Of a DNA stretch of 15,662 nucleotides, positions 6,456 through 13,283 are shown one piece after another (the first letter of the stretch is position 1; each line of letters starts with the position of its first letter). The stretch comes from Armatimonadota bacterium. GTDB lineage: Bacteria; Armatimonadota; SYMT01. The notes beneath the pieces are model-generated. The model made no database searches. It was not told the origin of the DNA and worked only from the letters and a program-made list of their open reading frames with translations. The stretch is taken from assembly GCA_020696885.1 (NCBI GenBank), contig JAJFMS010000006.1:1-15662 (forward strand), given 5' to 3'. The position numbers were made by a program, and so were the translations under genes.

Positions 6456-7349
6456 TCAGGAGCCAGGGACCGGCAGATCCGGGATCACGAACCGCTGCGG
6501 CTCGGGGTTGGCGGGGCGGCGGTGGAAGCGGAGCACGGCGCCCATAACCCGGCCGGCGGGCGGCACGGTGAAGTGGAACTCCCCGGTCACAAACGGCGGC
6601 ATGTCCGACTCGGTCGCCGCGCGGGAGGGGACCCTCCGCATGAGGGCGGACAGCAGCGGCGCGGGCTGCCCCTTCTCCACGGTCAGCCAGCCGGACACGT
6701 CCAGCGTGGGATCGTAGAGGTCCGCCGTGCGAGAGGTGAGCGAGAGCACCAGGGCCTGCTCCGGCACCGGCCCCGCGGTGGGCTTGCGGAAGACGCGCGT
6801 GTCCGCCGGGATCGACTTCACCGTGAACTGCCCCTTGGGTGGCAGAGAGGGGGGCGTGTAGTCCTGGCGCTCGAACCGGCCGACCGTGATGGACCATCCC
6901 TTGCCGCTTCTAGGCTGTACGGGGGCGCTCAGCGGCAGCTCGGCGAGGTTCAACTCCAGGATGTCGTCGCCTTCCAGTCGGGGGAGGTTGGCGCGCAGTG
7001 TGACCTTGTGGGTGCCCTTCGGGGGGAGGCTGAACCCCAGTGTAAAGCGGAGCCGGCCGGCGTCCTCCGGGCTGGAGCCGCCGCGCAGCCAGCGGCAGGG
7101 CAGCGTGCGCTTCCCGGCGAGGAGCTCGAAGTCTTCCCGGAGCGGCTGGATCCGGCGCAGCCGCGCCGCGGGTGCGCCGGAGACGTCCACGGTCACGGTA
7201 ATGAACCGCTCCCGGCCGCGGGAGAGGTCCACGCTCTGCGCGACCTCGGTGACGTCCAGCTTGATGCCACCCGACTGGCTCTGCGCCGCCGAGCCTCGGG
7301 CGTCCGCAGCCAGCAGGCACAGCGCGAGCAGGGCCACCGCTCGCCTCAC
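6456..7349 (-). CDS. exported beta-rich protein of unknown function, coupled to anti-sigma gene
   Basis: 297 residues from GTG 7349. This start overlaps the anti-sigma stop as GTGA and has GGGAG a few bases upstream. The frame is open further upstream, but only as a shadow of the anti-sigma gene. A signal peptide (VRRAVALLALCLLAADARGSAAQ) is followed by alternating beta-type segments such as I-K-L-D-V-T-E-V, R-F-I-T-V-T-V-D-V, L-R-F-T-L-G-F and G-E-F-H-F-T-V-P-P-A-G. No catalytic motif, haem site or membrane anchor is seen. I do not recognise the family. Its place as third gene in a sigma/anti-sigma cluster suggests that it is either the cell-surface output of the regulon or a ligand-binding sensor for the anti-sigma factor (inference). 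Confidence 0.65.
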   Translation of the reverse strand: MRRAVALLALCLLAADARGSAAQSQSGGIKLDVTEVAQSVDLSRGRERFITVTVDVSGAPAARLRRIQPLREDFELLAGKRTLPCRWLRGGSSPEDAGRLRFTLGFSLPPKGTHKVTLRANLPRLEGDDILELNLAELPLSAPVQPRSGKGWSITVGRFERQDYTPPSLPPKGQFTVKSIPADTRVFRKPTAGPVPEQALVLSLTSRTADLYDPTLDVSGWLTVEKGQPAPLLSALMRRVPSRAATESDMPPFVTGEFHFTVPPAGRVMGAVLRFHRRPANPEPQRFVIPDLPVPGS

Positions 7350-7858
7350 GACTTCTCCCGCTCCGGGCCGGCTGCCGGCGCCACGATCACGTCGCGCCCG
7401 GTACGCTCGTCGTCCTCGATCCAGAACCCGGAGGTTACCGCGGGCGGGCTGACCGCGGGCTGGGAAGGGCTGGACGCCGGGTTGTGCGGCCGGGGGAACA
7501 GCGCCAGCACCAGCGCGGCGACGACGATGAGCCCAGCGCTCCAATCGATCACGCCGGGAGACACTCCCCACGGGAGCCGCCACGCCCGGCCGCGCTCGGA
7601 CTGCTCCGCCTCGATAATACTGCGGGCGATCTGATCGCCGCTCGGGAGCGAGGCCTGGGACAGCGGCAGCGGGTCCCGGCGCAGGAGGGCGCCGATCTCC
7701 AAGGCCAGCGCCGCCTCGCGGGCACAGGCAGCACATTGGGACAGGTGCGCTTCCGCCTCGGTGGCTTCGGCTGCCGACAGCGCACCTTCGTGGAGGGCCG
7801 GCAGCAGTCCCTGGACGCGAGCACAGGCCGGGCTCCCGGTTTCCGGTCGGCTCAACAC
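7346..7858 (-). CDS. zinc-finger transmembrane anti-sigma factor
   Basis: 170 residues. It likely holds the upstream-encoded ECF sigma factor at the membrane and releases it on an envelope signal. The N-terminal domain carries H38-x3-C42-x2-C45 (H-L-S-Q-C-A-A-C), the zinc anti-sigma signature, with Cys12 a possible further ligand. A single membrane helix follows at about 104-122 (V-I-D-W-S-A-G-L-I-V-V-A-A-L-V-L-A-L-F), then a Pro/Ser-rich linker and a short outer tail of about 30 residues. The start is GTG 7858 or TTG 7855; both overlap the sigma stop, and AAGGGA lies about 8 bases before GTG. The tail is too short for a large sensor domain, so another protein, perhaps the overlapping secreted one, may sense the signal. 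Confidence 0.85.
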   Translation of the reverse strand: MLSRPETGSPACARVQGLLPALHEGALSAAEATEAEAHLSQCAACAREAALALEIGALLRRDPLPLSQASLPSGDQIARSIIEAEQSERGRAWRLPWGVSPGVIDWSAGLIVVAALVLALFPRPHNPASSPSQPAVSPPAVTSGFWIEDDERTGRDVIVAPAAGPEREKS

Positions 7859-8424
7859 GACGCGTCCCTTCCTTCCCACCACTCTCGCAGGGAGCCCCGC
7901 AGCGCGTTCCGGGCGCGGTAGGCCCGGGCGCGGGCGGCCTGCTCCGTGCACCCCAACACTTGCGCCACCTGGGCGTAATCCATCTCCAGGTACTCCTTCA
8001 GCACCAGCGCGGAGCGCTGGTCTTCCGGCAGCCGCAGCAGGGCCTGCCGCACCTGCTCCTGCATCTCGTCTTCCTCGGGCGACCACCCTTCGGGATCGAC
8101 GGCGGCCTGGCGCAGGAAGCGCTCCTGAATCCGCTTGAGCGCGCTCCGGCGCCGCATCTCGCCGATCGCCAGGTTCCGGGCGATAGCGAAGAGCCACGGC
8201 ACGAACCCGGTGCCGGCACGATAGCGGGCGCGGCCGCGATAGACGCGTAGAAACGTCTCGCCGAGCAGGTCCTCGGCCAGGCTGCGATCCCCAACCAGGT
8301 GGTAGAGGAACCCGAAGAGCCGCACCTTATGGCGGTCGAACAGCGGCGCCAGCGCGGCGTTGTCGCCGGCCACGATGCGGCGCATCGCCTCGTCGTCCGG
8401 CGAAAGGGTTACGGCAGCATCCAT
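7852..8424 (-). CDS. ECF-type RNA polymerase sigma factor
   Basis: 190 residues from ATG 8424; ATG 8445 and GTG 8463 are in-frame alternatives and none has a strong Shine-Dalgarno. Region 2 spans about 15-92, with A-E-D-L-L-G-E-T-F-L-R-V-Y (50-62) and F-V-P-W-L-F-A-I-A-R-N-L-A (74-86), the classic W-L-x-x-I-A-R-N core. Region 4 spans about 122-177, with L-P-E-D-Q-R and the helix-turn-helix M-D-Y-A-Q-V-A-Q-V-L-G-C-T-E-Q-A-A-R-A-R (148-167). There is no extra C-terminal domain, so this is a standard ECF factor paired with the zinc anti-sigma that overlaps its 3' end. ECF genes often drive their own promoter; the gap upstream (8425-8528) is where such a site should be. Confidence 0.93.
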   Translation of the reverse strand: MDAAVTLSPDDEAMRRIVAGDNAALAPLFDRHKVRLFGFLYHLVGDRSLAEDLLGETFLRVYRGRARYRAGTGFVPWLFAIARNLAIGEMRRRSALKRIQERFLRQAAVDPEGWSPEEDEMQEQVRQALLRLPEDQRSALVLKEYLEMDYAQVAQVLGCTEQAARARAYRARNALRGSLREWWEGRDASC

Positions 8425-8473
8425 CGTTAACTCGGATGTTCTCATGACATTTCGAGTACGCACGAGGGACAGC

Positions 8474-8486
8474 CCGCGTGACGCGG
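8474..8486. promoter_or_regulatory. 13-bp palindrome upstream of the sigma gene
   Basis: CCGCGT and ACGCGG are perfect inverted copies around one central base, in the short gap between the beta-helix gene stop (8531-8529) and the sigma factor. It could be an operator, or the core of a weak hairpin. There is no T tract and the stem would need the single-base centre opened into a loop, so operator is the better guess. GC-rich self-complementary words occur by chance. Confidence 0.25.
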
Positions 8487-8528
8487 CACAACCGTCTTTC
8501 TATCAGAGGCCCGCTACGAGCCGGGGAC

Positions 8529-10217
8529 TTACTGCCAACCCGGCCCCACGCCGGCCGGCGCCGCCTCCAGCTTCGGGTCCAGGACCACCGCAGCCGCATC
8601 GTCACCGCCCCCGATCAGCCGGGCCGCGGGCGTGTCCCCCCAGAAGTTGTTGGGTAGCGCCAGGGCGGGCCGCTCCTGCCCCGGGATCTTCAAGTACGTC
8701 ACCGCGGCGACGCGACTGTTGACGAGGCTGTTCCGCTCGAACCGGAGCGGGTTCTCCGCATCCAGCGACACCACGTTCACCGCCTGCTGGCACTCTATCA
8801 GCTCGTTCTCGGTGACCTCGCCCCCGCCGCCGTCCACCACCACCCCGCGCCGGCACTTCAGAAACCGGTTGTGATGCACCCGCCCTTTGCCCCCGTGCCG
8901 CAGCGTCGCTCCGAGCACGCAATTCTCCAGGATACAGTAGGAGATCTCACCGGCGAACTGGTCCAGGTCCAGGTTGCCTGCGGCCTCGATGCGGCAGAAC
9001 GAGAGCTCGCTCTCGGTACCGCTAAGGCGATTCGGAAGCGGGGAGAAGAAGATGCCCTTCCAACTGCCGGCCGGGTCGTCTTTGGCCGGGAGGAACCGGA
9101 TCGGGTCCTTGACCGTGCCTTTGGCCACCAGTTGACCCCGCACGCGGATCACGGTCCCCGGCGCCACCCGTACGGTGACCCCCGGCTCGATGGTGAGCGT
9201 GCTGGTGGGGCCAACCATCAGGTCGCCGCTAAGGAGGTACGGCGAGTCGGCGGCCAGCAGGGTGAGGTCTTTCGTCAGGGTGCCGCCCAGGGGTCGATGG
9301 CGCTGGACGTCCGGAACGATCCGGGCCAGCGCTTCATCCCGCAGGCGGATCGCTTCCAGGAGCCACTGCGATTCGCCGCTCTCGATGGTGGCCGAGCGAG
9401 CGATCACCTCCAGCCGCCCGAGGTAGGCCTGGTTGCGGCCCCGGCCGTTCGTGCGGACGCGGAGGTAGAGTTCCCCGGTCGACTTGTCCAGCACCTGATC
9501 CAGGTTGGCGACCGGCGACACCCGGCGGGTAATCGACTCGGAGGCCGCGCCGAAGTACTTGAAGCCGTCCATCAGCGGGACCCAGGGGCCGCGCGGGCTG
9601 GCGGCCCAATCCACCGCGAAGTTGCCGGCCAGCTCGGCCGTGAGATCCGCATACCGCAGCTCATCGGGCAGCCGCAGGCGATAGATCACCACGCCGGTGG
9701 CATCGAGCAGCCGGGATTCCGCCACGAGGCTCTGCTGCCCGGCCCGGGTGACCAGGAGCTTCTTTTCGGCTTCCCCGCCGTCCGCGAGGATCGTGACCAG
9801 CGGCCCGGGGGCGGGCGGAGCGTTCACCACCTGCGGCAGCTTCAGCACGCTCAACACCAGGCGCACCGTCTGCCGCTCGTCGCGTGCGGGATCGATGTAC
9901 ACCTTCCGGACGATCTTCGCGCGCTCCCCCGGACCGTCCATCAAGAGCAGCACCGGCGCATTCTTCCGGGTGAGGCTGTGGCGCTTGAGAAACGGGGCCG
10001 CTTCGGCTCGCCCCGCGTGCATGGTGCGGACCGTGGCCTTGGCGGCGTGCGGCTCTACCGTCTTCCGGACCAGCGCTTCCAGGGCCACCTGGTCCGGCAG
10101 CTTGCCGTCGTAGAGGAACACCGCCGTCGTTTGAGCCTGGGCCCGGACGTTGACGGCAGCAAACAGGGAGAGCAGCGCGACGAGCAGCAGGACGCCGTGG
10201 CGAAAGCGGAAAGGCAT
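8529..10217 (-). CDS. exported right-handed beta-helix protein with possible thioredoxin-like N-terminus
   Basis: 562 residues from ATG 10217, chosen because a signal peptide (PFRFRHGVLLLVALLSLFAA, cleavage after VRA) starts there. Residues about 30-130 (T-A-V-F-L-Y-D-G-K-L, then R-T-M-H-A-G-R-A-E-A-A-P-F-L-K-R-H-S-L-T, then N-A-P-V-L-L-L-M-D-G-P) read like a thioredoxin fold that has lost CxxC; this is tentative. A beta-sandwich-like middle follows. From about 327 (L-S-G-D-L-M-V-G-P-T-S-T-L-T-I-E-P-G-V) to about 540 there are short beta-turn repeats with V-A-P-G-T-V-I-R-V-R-G-Q-L-V-A-K-G-T and N-N-F-W-G-D-T, typical of parallel beta-helix (pectate-lyase-like/NosD) proteins. No catalytic lyase residues are apparent, so binding or a structural role is as likely as enzyme activity. 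It lies 29 bases after the YggT gene and is probably in the same transcript. Confidence 0.75.
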   Translation of the reverse strand: MPFRFRHGVLLLVALLSLFAAVNVRAQAQTTAVFLYDGKLPDQVALEALVRKTVEPHAAKATVRTMHAGRAEAAPFLKRHSLTRKNAPVLLLMDGPGERAKIVRKVYIDPARDERQTVRLVLSVLKLPQVVNAPPAPGPLVTILADGGEAEKKLLVTRAGQQSLVAESRLLDATGVVIYRLRLPDELRYADLTAELAGNFAVDWAASPRGPWVPLMDGFKYFGAASESITRRVSPVANLDQVLDKSTGELYLRVRTNGRGRNQAYLGRLEVIARSATIESGESQWLLEAIRLRDEALARIVPDVQRHRPLGGTLTKDLTLLAADSPYLLSGDLMVGPTSTLTIEPGVTVRVAPGTVIRVRGQLVAKGTVKDPIRFLPAKDDPAGSWKGIFFSPLPNRLSGTESELSFCRIEAAGNLDLDQFAGEISYCILENCVLGATLRHGGKGRVHHNRFLKCRRGVVVDGGGGEVTENELIECQQAVNVVSLDAENPLRFERNSLVNSRVAAVTYLKIPGQERPALALPNNFWGDTPAARLIGGGDDAAAVVLDPKLEAAPAGVGPGWQ

Positions 10218-10246
10218 GGACAACTCGATCAGGTGCGAAGCTCGAC

Positions 10247-10531
10247 TTACGGAAAGATCCGTAGGAACCCCACGACAGCCCACTGGAGCACGCGTAGGGC
10301 CAGGATGGTGAGCAGCGGAGAGAAGTCGATGGGGGCCACCGGAATTCCCGCGCCCTTCAGTATCTGCCGTACCGGCGCGCAGATTAGCCGCGCGGCCAGC
10401 ATTACGGTTTTGATGAACGGGTGGCGAGTCCAGGGGCCGCGAGTTACCTGGGACACCATGTGGAGGATGATGCCCACAACGATCACCAGCTCAACCGCCT
10501 GGAAGGCGAGTTTAACGACGAACGCGATCAT
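10247..10531 (-). CDS. yggT: YggT-family small membrane protein
   Basis: 94 residues with two membrane segments (about 5-27 and 71-90) and the family hallmarks P-V-R at 53-55 and D-F-S-P-L-L at 69-74 just before the second helix. One YggT repeat is present, as in many bacteria; two-repeat forms also exist. YggT proteins are inner-membrane proteins linked to osmotic stress, cell-shape or division-associated loci in other bacteria, but their molecular role is unsettled. The start ATG 10531 lies 3 bases after the stop of the PQQ gene, and its ribosome site (GGGGAGG) lies inside that gene's last codons, so translation is likely coupled. Confidence 0.85.
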   Translation of the reverse strand: MIAFVVKLAFQAVELVIVVGIILHMVSQVTRGPWTRHPFIKTVMLAARLICAPVRQILKGAGIPVAPIDFSPLLTILALRVLQWAVVGFLRIFP

Positions 10532-10534
10532 GGG

Positions 10535-12625
10535 TTATTTCCTCCCCAGGGCCACCACTCGATCCCGCGAAGAGATCAACAGGGCACCATCAACAGAGAC
10601 GAGGGTCAGCAGCCCGTCCGCCTCCCCCAATATATCCGAGGCGTCCAGAACCTCGATCTCTTTACCGTCCGCAGCCGAGTTCACCCGGATCTTCCCATCG
10701 ATCGGCGTGTAGATCCGGTCGCCGCAAAGCGCCGCGAAGCCCACCGTCCCGCTCCGGGCCGCCTGCGGATCCAGGGTCCATTCTCGCGCGCCGTTCGAGA
10801 GGTTGATCGCCTGGATATGGTCGCCGCAGATGTAGGCGCGCTTGTCATCCACCGCGAAGAGCGAGCCCACGGTAGGCCGGCCCAGCGGCCCCTTCGGCGA
10901 GGACCAGAGCAGCTTTCCGGTGGCCGGGTCCAGCGCCACCACGTCCACCCCCCAGCGGGGAGCGAACACGATCGGGCCGTTCGCCGTCGCGATCAGGCTG
11001 ATCGGCTCGTTGGTGAGGTTCGGAGTGCTATCGATCCCCGAGTTCCGGGTCCGCTTGCCCGGGTCATAATGGTAGACCAGCCGCACCTCACCGGTCAGGA
11101 GGTCAAGGGCGTTGAGCGTATAGAGCGAGCTCTCGATCCAGACGATGCCGTCCTTGATGGCGGCCGGTGATCCGTCCACGCTGCCGAGGGGGTCGCTGCC
11201 GCCGCCCAGGTAGGTGGACCAGAGCTGCTCGCCGGTTCCGGCATCCAGCGCCACCGCGTTGTACTCCGTGATGCCGCCTTTGTGCGTGGCAACCCCGGTG
11301 ACCACGGTGTTCCCCTGTACCGCCGGGATGTTGTAGAAGATCCCGCTCGGCTCGCCCCCAGCCGTCTTGCGCCAGAGCGGCGCGCCGGTCCGGTTGTCCA
11401 GGGCCAGAATCGCGAAGTCGGCCGGCCACCGGCTGTCACCGGCGACCATCGGCATCCGGGTGACCAGAACGTGACCGTCTACGGCCGGAGCCGCCTGCAC
11501 GGCGCGTCCGCTCCGGTAGGCGATCTTGCCGGCACGCGGGTCTGCGTTCTGCATCGGGATCTCATCCCGACTTAGCGAGAACGACTGCTGATCCCAGGCG
11601 GCCTTGCCATCCGAGAGCTTGATCGCGCTGATGTTCCGTGGGCCCTGCACCCACACCCGGTCGCCCACCACCGCGGGAAAGCTCAGGTAGCTGAAGCGGG
11701 CGCGCGTGTAGTTGGAGGAACTGATCACCACCAACTGCGGCGTGGGGCGCACCGTTTCGGCGGTGGTGGGCTGCGTGAACTCCCACAGCTTCTTGAGTCC
11801 GCCGGACAGCGCTGGACCCATGTTGCGGTCCCCGGCGTCTCCCCCGAACGAGGACCAGCGGCTGGACCCCGCCTTCGGGCGGGCACGGAACCCCTTGGCC
11901 ACCTGATCCGCGGCGGCAGGCGCCGAGACGTCCTTCCCCGCCACCTTAACGGACTGCCCGCCGAACTCTTTGCGGACGCGGTCCAGTACGGATGACGCTT
12001 CAGCGGGCTTTCCGGCGGCATCCGCGGCAATCGCGTACCGGAGCAGCGTGCTGGCGCTCACCGCAGGCTCCTTCGCGAGCCGCTCGTAGGCGACGCGAGC
12101 CCACTCGGAGCGGCCTTCGTCCAGGGCCCGATCCGCGCTCCACTTGAGGGCCTGGGGACCGTAGGACGTGAACCGGTAGCGGGAGTAGATACCCCGCATC
12201 GCCGCGGCATCGCCTTCCGCCAGCGCTTTGTCGTACTCCTTGCGGGCCTGGTTGTCGTAGACCGCGCGGTACTTCTGGCGCACACCTGCGGGCTGCGCCG
12301 CCAGTAGTTGGTGGCAGAAGTAGCGCACCCCCACCAGGAACTCGTCGTCCCGCGCCATCACCAGGTCGCGGTCGTCATCCACGAGCTGCTGGTAGATGGT
12401 GAGCCAATCGTCCCACATCTTCTGCGCGGCCAGCCGCTCTAGCCGCTCCACCTGCTGCTTCAAGCGCGTGTTGGTGGAGAAGCTGGCCACGAACTCGGAA
12501 GTCCGAGGCTGCTGCTGCGCGCCCACCGGCCGGGGCGGCGCCAGGGTCACCGCGCTGGCGCAGCAAGCGCAGAGTGCCGCGAACAGCGGAGCGACGGGTC
12601 GCCGGCGGGCGGTCAGTGGGTTCAT
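10535..12625 (-). CDS. exported PQQ-repeat beta-propeller protein with helical N-terminal domain
   Basis: 696 residues from ATG 12625 (GAGGG about 9 bases upstream), with a signal peptide ending near P-V-G-A-Q-Q-Q. Residues about 45-200 are helical and TPR-like (Q-Q-V-E-R-L-E-R-L-A-A-Q-K-M-W-D-D-W, then D-R-A-L-D-E-G-R-S-E-W-A-R-V-A-Y-E-R-L). From about 230 a propeller follows, with repeated A-L-D-x-x-T-G-x-x-L-W motifs: A-L-D-N-R-T-G-A-P-L-W, A-L-D-A-G-T-G-E-Q-L-W, A-L-D-P-A-T-G-K-L-L-W, and divergent K-L-S-D-G-K-A-A-W and N-L-S-N-G-A-R-E-W. These are PQQ-like (BamB/quinoprotein dehydrogenase) blades. No PQQ-ligating catalytic residues or haem motif are seen, so a scaffold or binding role in the periplasm is likelier than a dehydrogenase. 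It begins 13 bases after the Uma2 gene. Confidence 0.85.
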   Translation of the reverse strand: MNPLTARRRPVAPLFAALCACCASAVTLAPPRPVGAQQQPRTSEFVASFSTNTRLKQQVERLERLAAQKMWDDWLTIYQQLVDDDRDLVMARDDEFLVGVRYFCHQLLAAQPAGVRQKYRAVYDNQARKEYDKALAEGDAAAMRGIYSRYRFTSYGPQALKWSADRALDEGRSEWARVAYERLAKEPAVSASTLLRYAIAADAAGKPAEASSVLDRVRKEFGGQSVKVAGKDVSAPAAADQVAKGFRARPKAGSSRWSSFGGDAGDRNMGPALSGGLKKLWEFTQPTTAETVRPTPQLVVISSSNYTRARFSYLSFPAVVGDRVWVQGPRNISAIKLSDGKAAWDQQSFSLSRDEIPMQNADPRAGKIAYRSGRAVQAAPAVDGHVLVTRMPMVAGDSRWPADFAILALDNRTGAPLWRKTAGGEPSGIFYNIPAVQGNTVVTGVATHKGGITEYNAVALDAGTGEQLWSTYLGGGSDPLGSVDGSPAAIKDGIVWIESSLYTLNALDLLTGEVRLVYHYDPGKRTRNSGIDSTPNLTNEPISLIATANGPIVFAPRWGVDVVALDPATGKLLWSSPKGPLGRPTVGSLFAVDDKRAYICGDHIQAINLSNGAREWTLDPQAARSGTVGFAALCGDRIYTPIDGKIRVNSAADGKEIEVLDASDILGEADGLLTLVSVDGALLISSRDRVVALGRK

Positions 12626-12638
12626 CAGCGCAGGCCCT

Positions 12639-13169
12639 CTATTCAAAGAACTCCGACACCTTACAGCTAAAACCGGACAGGACCTCGCCGCCGTCCAGAG
12701 TCTCCTCGGCTCCGAGGATCCGGATCCCATTCGGCGCGGTCAGCACCATCACCAGCTCTTCGTGCGGATCCACGATCCACACCAGCCTCGCCCTGGCGGC
12801 CAGGTACTCCAGACCCTTCCGAGCTACGGCAGTCGCGGTCGGACCGTCCCCGACCAACTCGACAGCCAGGTCCGGCGCACCCTCCAGCCAGCCTTCCACA
12901 CCCCGACCCGCCGGTCGCCGCTCCGCGCGGATCACCGCCACGTCCGGCCCGCGGAGCGTTGGAGGATCATGCCGAAGCTTCATCCCCGGGTTCCCAAGCG
13001 CCACCGTCCAGCCCGGATGGCTACGGGCATAGATTTGCAACGCCACCCCGACTGCTACCGCGACCTCGCCATCCCGCCAGGACCGCGGCCCCACCGCCGT
13101 CCACTTTCCGTTCACGAGCTCGCCCGGAAACTCGTCCGGATCGAGGAGGGCGGCTTCCTCAAAAGTCAT
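12639..13169 (-). CDS. Uma2-family (DUF820) PD-(D/E)XK nuclease-like protein
   Basis: 176 residues from ATG 13169 (AGGA about 8 bases upstream). It has the Uma2 layout: an N-terminal E-L-V-N-G-K segment (17-22), R-G-P-D-V-A-V-I (73-80) with Asp76, G-A-P-D-L-A-V-E-L (97-105) with Glu104, Lys118 in A-R-K-G-L-E-Y-L, and L-V-W-I-V-D-P (129-135). Asp76, Glu104 and Lys118 would form the PD-(D/E)XK active site, so it looks intact. The usual E-V-L-S-P after the Glu is E-L-V-G-D here. Uma2 proteins are very numerous in Cyanobacteria, Chloroflexi, Planctomycetes and Armatimonadetes, but their DNA target and role are unknown. It sits at the head of the run leading to the PQQ and YggT genes, probably by chance insertion. 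Confidence 0.85.
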   Translation of the reverse strand: MTFEEAALLDPDEFPGELVNGKWTAVGPRSWRDGEVAVAVGVALQIYARSHPGWTVALGNPGMKLRHDPPTLRGPDVAVIRAERRPAGRGVEGWLEGAPDLAVELVGDGPTATAVARKGLEYLAARARLVWIVDPHEELVMVLTAPNGIRILGAEETLDGGEVLSGFSCKVSEFFE

Positions 13170-13233
13170 GAGCTAATCCTAGCGCCTTTAGACCCCGCAG
13201 GCAGTTGCGCTACCCGAGGAACTTCGTGCGCTC

Positions 13234-13282
13234 CCCCTCACCCCTCACCCCTCACCCCTCACCCCTCACCCCTCACCCCTCA
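13234..13282 (-). repeat. seven perfect tandem TGAGGGG heptamers directly after a stop codon
   Basis: Seven exact copies of CCCCTCA (plus strand) cover 13234-13282 without a mismatch. On the minus strand they are TGAGGGG repeats that start one base after the TAG (13286-13284) of the VWA membrane protein gene. The mRNA would carry seven GGGG runs with 3-base spacers, a strong G-quadruplex pattern. The perfection suggests recent expansion by slippage, so copy number may vary between strains. Confidence 0.95.
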
Positions 13283-13283
13283 C

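Noticed and set aside
8871..10712. 613-codon plus-strand open frame opposite the beta-helix gene
   Set aside because: It is a shadow frame. The minus strand has the signal peptide, beta-helix repeats and tight spacing to YggT.
13234..13282. CRISPR array
   Set aside because: The 7-base units are directly adjacent, with no spacers and no cas genes.
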